The notes beneath the pieces are model-generated. The model worked only from the letters and a program-made list of their open reading frames with translations. It was not told where the DNA came from and made no database searches. Made by a program: the position numbers and the translations under genes. Of a stretch of DNA of 64,000 nucleotides, positions 61,364-64,000 are shown one piece after another (position 1 is the first letter of the stretch; every line of letters begins with the position of its first letter). The stretch is from Aquimonas sp964586455 (lineage in GTDB: Bacteria; Pseudomonadota; Gammaproteobacteria; Xanthomonadales; Xanthomonadaceae): the NCBI GenBank assembly GCA_964586455.1, contig CAZPHV010000013.1, forward strand, positions 29,300-93,299, written 5' to 3'.

Positions 61364-61475
61364 CCCGTTGACCCGAGCGCCTGGGCCGATAACGTGCGAG
61401 CCGGCGCAGTCCTCGCGTCGTCTTCAAGCGCGGCCTTGGACACTGCCGCGTCTTCCAAGCCCCAGAGTGCGCCGC

Positions 61476-62249
61476 ATGTCCCTCATCCAGGGCCTCGAAT
61501 CCCCCCTTCGTGCGTTGGTGACCGGGGCCAGCAGCGGCATTGGCCTTGCTGTCGTGAGCGAGCTGCTCGCGCGCGCCGAGGTCGATCGCGTTCTGGCGGT
61601 GGCGCGACAGGCGGTCGACAGTGCCGCGCTGCGCGCGCTCGCACAGGCCTACCCGGGGCGGCTGGTGTGCGTCAACGCCGACGTCAGCCTCGATGCCGAT
61701 CGCGCGCGGCTGAGCGATCAGGCGCGCGCCGAGGCCGGCTCGCTGCAGCTGCTGTTCAACGCTGCCGGCCTGCTGCATGCGGATGGCCTGTCGCCCGAGA
61801 AGTCGCTGACCCAGCTGCGGCCCGACGCGCTGGAACGCAGCTTCGCGCTGAACGCGTTTGCGCCGATCTTGCTGGCCCAGGCCCTGCTGCCGCTGTTCGA
61901 ACCCAGGACGCCCGGCGTGATCGCCAGCCTTTCGGCGCGGGTCGGGTCACTAACCGACAACAGCTTGGGCGGCTGGTACAGCTACCGCGCCGCCAAGGCC
62001 GCGCAGAATCAGCTGATGCGTACGCTGGCGGTGGAGTTGAAGCGCAGCCATCCAAAGCTTGCGGTGCTGCAGCTGCATCCGGGCACCGTCGACACTCCAC
62101 TGTCGGCGCCCTTCAAGGCGCGCGTGCCGAGCGGAAAACTGTTCACGCCAGAACAGTCGGCGACACAGCTGCTGCAGGTGATCGCCGCCAGCACCGCGGC
62201 CGACAGCGGCAGCTTCAGGGCCTATGACGGCAGCACGATTCCCTGGTAA
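61476..62249 (+). CDS. Short-chain dehydrogenase/reductase, cell-cell signalling (CsgA)-like type
   Basis: 257 residues of a classical SDR. The cofactor motif is LVTGASSGIGLAVVSELL (about 14-31). Further marks are FNAAGLLHADG (NAAG near 95), the Ser in VIASLSARVGS, YSYRAAKAAQNQLMRTLAVE (YxxxK) and LHPGTVDTPLS. The pattern with ARVGSLTDNSLGGWYSYRAA resembles C-factor/CsgA-like SDRs common in Proteobacteria, though substrates are unknown. ATG 61476 is chosen; frames upstream read through the repeat elements. It stands alone between the repeat cluster and the lytic transglycosylase gene. Confidence 0.85.
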   Translation: MSLIQGLESPLRALVTGASSGIGLAVVSELLARAEVDRVLAVARQAVDSAALRALAQAYPGRLVCVNADVSLDADRARLSDQARAEAGSLQLLFNAAGLLHADGLSPEKSLTQLRPDALERSFALNAFAPILLAQALLPLFEPRTPGVIASLSARVGSLTDNSLGGWYSYRAAKAAQNQLMRTLAVELKRSHPKLAVLQLHPGTVDTPLSAPFKARVPSGKLFTPEQSATQLLQVIAASTAADSGSFRAYDGSTIPW

Positions 62250-62501
62250 GAGTCGGCACGCGCTGCAGAGAGCGGCCACATGCGACTGGTCTGTCACGAA
62301 AGCGGTGAGGTCCTTCGCACGCTGCGCAGGTTGACTGCGTGATTTCGAGCAGCGTGTGGACGCAACACGCACCTTTTCGTGTCTGCAGGCGCCGCCAATA
62401 CCTGCGATGGATTGCGAAGCAGCGCATTGAGGGTCCACCTCTGCTCGCGTCTGTCCGCGGGTTGCCACGCGATTCATGCGCCGCTTGGCAGGCTTGCGCG
62501 C

Positions 62502-63737
62502 ATGCCCACTCCAATCCTCACCAGAAGCCTGGCCGCCGCGCTTGTGCTTGCCGGCACAAGCCCCTTCGCCCGCGCCAGCGAAGCCGCGGCCTCGCCGAGC
62601 GTTGAACTCGGTAGCTGCCTGCCCGAGTTGCGCACGCGCGCTGCCGCGGCCGGTCTGCCCGCCGCGCGCTTCGATGCGCTGCTGGTGGGCGTCGAGCCGG
62701 ATGCCACCGTGTTGCCCCTGCTGGATTCGCAGCCCGAGTTCATCACCCCGATCTGGGACTACCTCGCCGCTCTGGTGGATGAGGAGCGCGTCGAGGACGG
62801 CCGCAGGCTGCTGCAGGAGCACGCTGAGCTGCTGAGCCGCATCCAGGCCGAGTACGGCGTCGAGCCGGTCTATGTGCTGGCTGTCTGGGGCGTGGAAAGC
62901 GACTACGGGCGTTCCGCCGGCAGCCGTGAGCTGCGCAGCTCGCTGCTGGCCCTGTCCTGCGCCGGCCGCCGTCAGCCCTTCTTCCGCAGCGAGCTGATCC
63001 ACCTGCTCAAGCTGATCGATGCCGGCGACCTGCAGCCGAGCGCCGAACGCCCGCTGACCGGCTCCTGGGCCGGCGCCTTCGGCCAGACTCAATTCATGCC
63101 CTCGACCTACACGCGCATCGCCGTGGACTTCGACGGCGACGGTCGCCGCGATCTGGTCGACAGCATTGACGATGCGCTCGCGTCCACCGCGAACTATCTG
63201 AAGCGCTCCGGCTGGCGCAGCGGCCAGGCCTGGGGCATCGAAGTGCAGCTGCCCGCGGGCTTCAAGCCCGGCGGCGGCCGCAAGACGACCGCACCGGTAT
63301 CGAGCTGGCAGGCGCGCGGCCTGCGTCGTGTGGACGGTGCCGCCCTCGCTGATGCCGCCACGCCAGCGGAGCGCAGCGCCGGCCTGCTGCTGCCCGCTGG
63401 CGTCGATGGGCCGGCCTTCCTGGTGTTCCGCAACTTCGAGGCGCTGTACAGCTACAACGCCGCCGAGAGCTACGCGCTGGCGATCGCGCATCTGGCCGAT
63501 CGCATCGCTGGTGGCGAAGGGTTCGCGCGGGCCTGGCCCACGGACGACGCCGGCCTGTCCCGTGCGCAACGTCGCGAGCTGCAGACCCTGCTGCTCGCAC
63601 GTGGCCACGACATCGGCGAAGTCGACGGCCGCCTCGGCGCGCGCTCGCGCGAAGCGATCAAGGCAGAACAGTCGCGGCTGGGTTGGGACGCCGATGGCCG
63701 CGCCGGCCAGAAGCTGCTGGAGGCCCTGCGTCCATAG
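62502..63737 (+). CDS. Lytic murein transglycosylase, MltB family with peptidoglycan-binding domain
   Basis: 411 residues with a signal peptide (MPTPILTRSLAAALVLAGTS, cleavage near residue 27). It cleaves the MurNAc-GlcNAc bond of peptidoglycan with formation of 1,6-anhydro-MurNAc in the periplasm. The catalytic Glu is E132 in LAVWGVESDYGRSAG. LTGSWAGAFGQTQFMPSTYT and VDFDGDGRRDLVDS are MltB family blocks, and the NYLKRSGWRSGQAWG region follows. The C-terminal ~60 residues (LSRAQRRELQTLLLARGHDI, VDGRLGARSREAIKAEQSRL) form a PG_binding_1 domain. There is no lipobox Cys, so it is probably soluble. ATG 62502 fits the signal peptide. The 252 bases before it hold no gene. Confidence 0.9.
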   Translation: MPTPILTRSLAAALVLAGTSPFARASEAAASPSVELGSCLPELRTRAAAAGLPAARFDALLVGVEPDATVLPLLDSQPEFITPIWDYLAALVDEERVEDGRRLLQEHAELLSRIQAEYGVEPVYVLAVWGVESDYGRSAGSRELRSSLLALSCAGRRQPFFRSELIHLLKLIDAGDLQPSAERPLTGSWAGAFGQTQFMPSTYTRIAVDFDGDGRRDLVDSIDDALASTANYLKRSGWRSGQAWGIEVQLPAGFKPGGGRKTTAPVSSWQARGLRRVDGAALADAATPAERSAGLLLPAGVDGPAFLVFRNFEALYSYNAAESYALAIAHLADRIAGGEGFARAWPTDDAGLSRAQRRELQTLLLARGHDIGEVDGRLGARSREAIKAEQSRLGWDADGRAGQKLLEALRP

Positions 63738-63900
63738 GGTGGGCCCTGGCCCACCATGGGCCCGACACTCGCACCGGACATCGCTGTCTTTGCGCGCGAT
63801 GACGTTCCGCCATCGCGTCCGCGATGACACTCGCATCCGTTCGTGCACGTTGATGGAGCGGGCGCGGTTGAGCCTGCGGTGGGCCAGGGCCCACCCTATG
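63733..63900 (+). repeat. Inverted pair of family-2 REP-like palindromes, with a third partial copy at 63946
   Basis: CATAGGGTGGGCCCTGGCCC (start of the 63733-63755 copy) recurs as its exact reverse complement at 63878-63900, and a partial direct copy starts at 63946. The first overlaps the MltB stop. The pair encloses 122 bases without a gene. Positions 63738-64000 hold nothing else that I can identify. Confidence 0.65.
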
Positions 63901-64000
63901 CCCTCGCGCCGAAACCGCATTCCTCGGCGCTGCGCGCTGGCCCTGATAGGGTGGGCCCTGGCCTGAGGTCTCCCCAGTTTTTCTGCGTCACGGCAAGGCA

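Larger units (their letters stand above)
60982..61475 (+). other. Non-coding stretch of 494 bases with a duplicated REPIN-like element
   Basis: This gap holds two 111-bp inverted-repeat elements in tandem at a period of 173 bases, with their flank TTCGTAGGC(T/C)GCAGTGG also repeated. Frames that cross the elements, such as a 78-codon in-frame leader before the SDR start, derive from the repeat and are not genes. Confidence 0.7.

Noticed and set aside
61242..61475. N-terminal extension of the SDR through the repeat region
   Set aside because: The extra codons come from the 111-bp element, and the SDR fold starts at ATG 61476.

Overview
The window is GC-rich, densely coded bacterial DNA with many overlapping stop/start junctions (ATGA, GTGA, TGATG). 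Protein families, REP-like palindromes and many secreted beta-helix/Rhs proteins suggest a gammaproteobacterium of the Xanthomonadales (Lysobacterales) type. This placement is inferred from gene content, not proven. A 100-base run of N (32287-32386) shows that the window is a scaffold join.

Most of the window is an extracellular-polysaccharide locus of the kind linked to exosortase A (XrtA/EpsH) systems. Recognisable XrtA-associated families are two pairs of hydrolase 1/hydrolase 2 proteins (2302-3863 and 32387-34000), the acyl-CoA ligase with its own acyl carrier protein (41495-43323), the PLP-dependent decarboxylase (37573-38820) and the EpsB-type priming sugar transferase (56504-57910). 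Sugar-nucleotide genes are glmS (partial), galE, a UDP-glucuronate 4-epimerase-like gene and a UDP-HexNAc 6-dehydrogenase-like gene. Chain building and export are represented by three GT4 and one GT2 glycosyltransferases, a Wzy/ligase-type polymerase, a Wzx-type flippase, polysaccharide deacetylases, a Gfo/Idh/MocA oxidoreductase and an SDR epimerase. No exosortase and no PEP-CTERM substrate lies in the window.

Layout: 1-3863 minus-strand operon (hydrolase pair, galE, VanZ-like, glmS). 4256-6475 secreted HzsA-like cytochrome. 6751-19570 glycan assembly genes. 19754-28072 polymorphic-toxin island: an Rhs protein with a GIY-YIG-like C-terminal domain, a DUF5076-like gene, a displaced second Rhs tip that truncates an XRE regulator, and a small membrane protein. 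This island has AT-richer tips. 28276-31900 small secreted and membrane proteins and a beta-helix protein. 32387-37291 second hydrolase pair and two paralogous beta-helix proteins. 37573-41348 decarboxylase, small membrane protein and TPR/methyltransferase-like protein. 41495-54811 minus-strand operon. 55125-60981 sugar dehydrogenase, priming transferase and a GAF-GAF-GGDEF-EAL protein. 61476-63737 SDR and MltB-type lytic transglycosylase.

The most striking item is a 3174-residue hybrid NRPS-PKS (44254-53778) inside the XrtA-type operon. Its order is A-PCP-KS-AT-ACP-aminotransferase-C-A-PCP. Binding-pocket residues read from the sequence resemble a proline code for the first A domain and a glycine code for the second. 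The AT has a malonyl-type motif. There is no ketoreductase and no thioesterase. It sits 4 bases upstream of a hexapeptide-repeat acyltransferase and close to the acyl carrier protein and acyl-CoA ligase, so it may make an aminoacyl/beta-amino-acyl unit that decorates the polysaccharide. That link is inference. Other noteworthy items are a shared C-terminal tail (hydrophobic-F-x-x-G-F/M-E) on unrelated secreted proteins and a 111-bp element with 31-bp terminal inverted repeats present three times.
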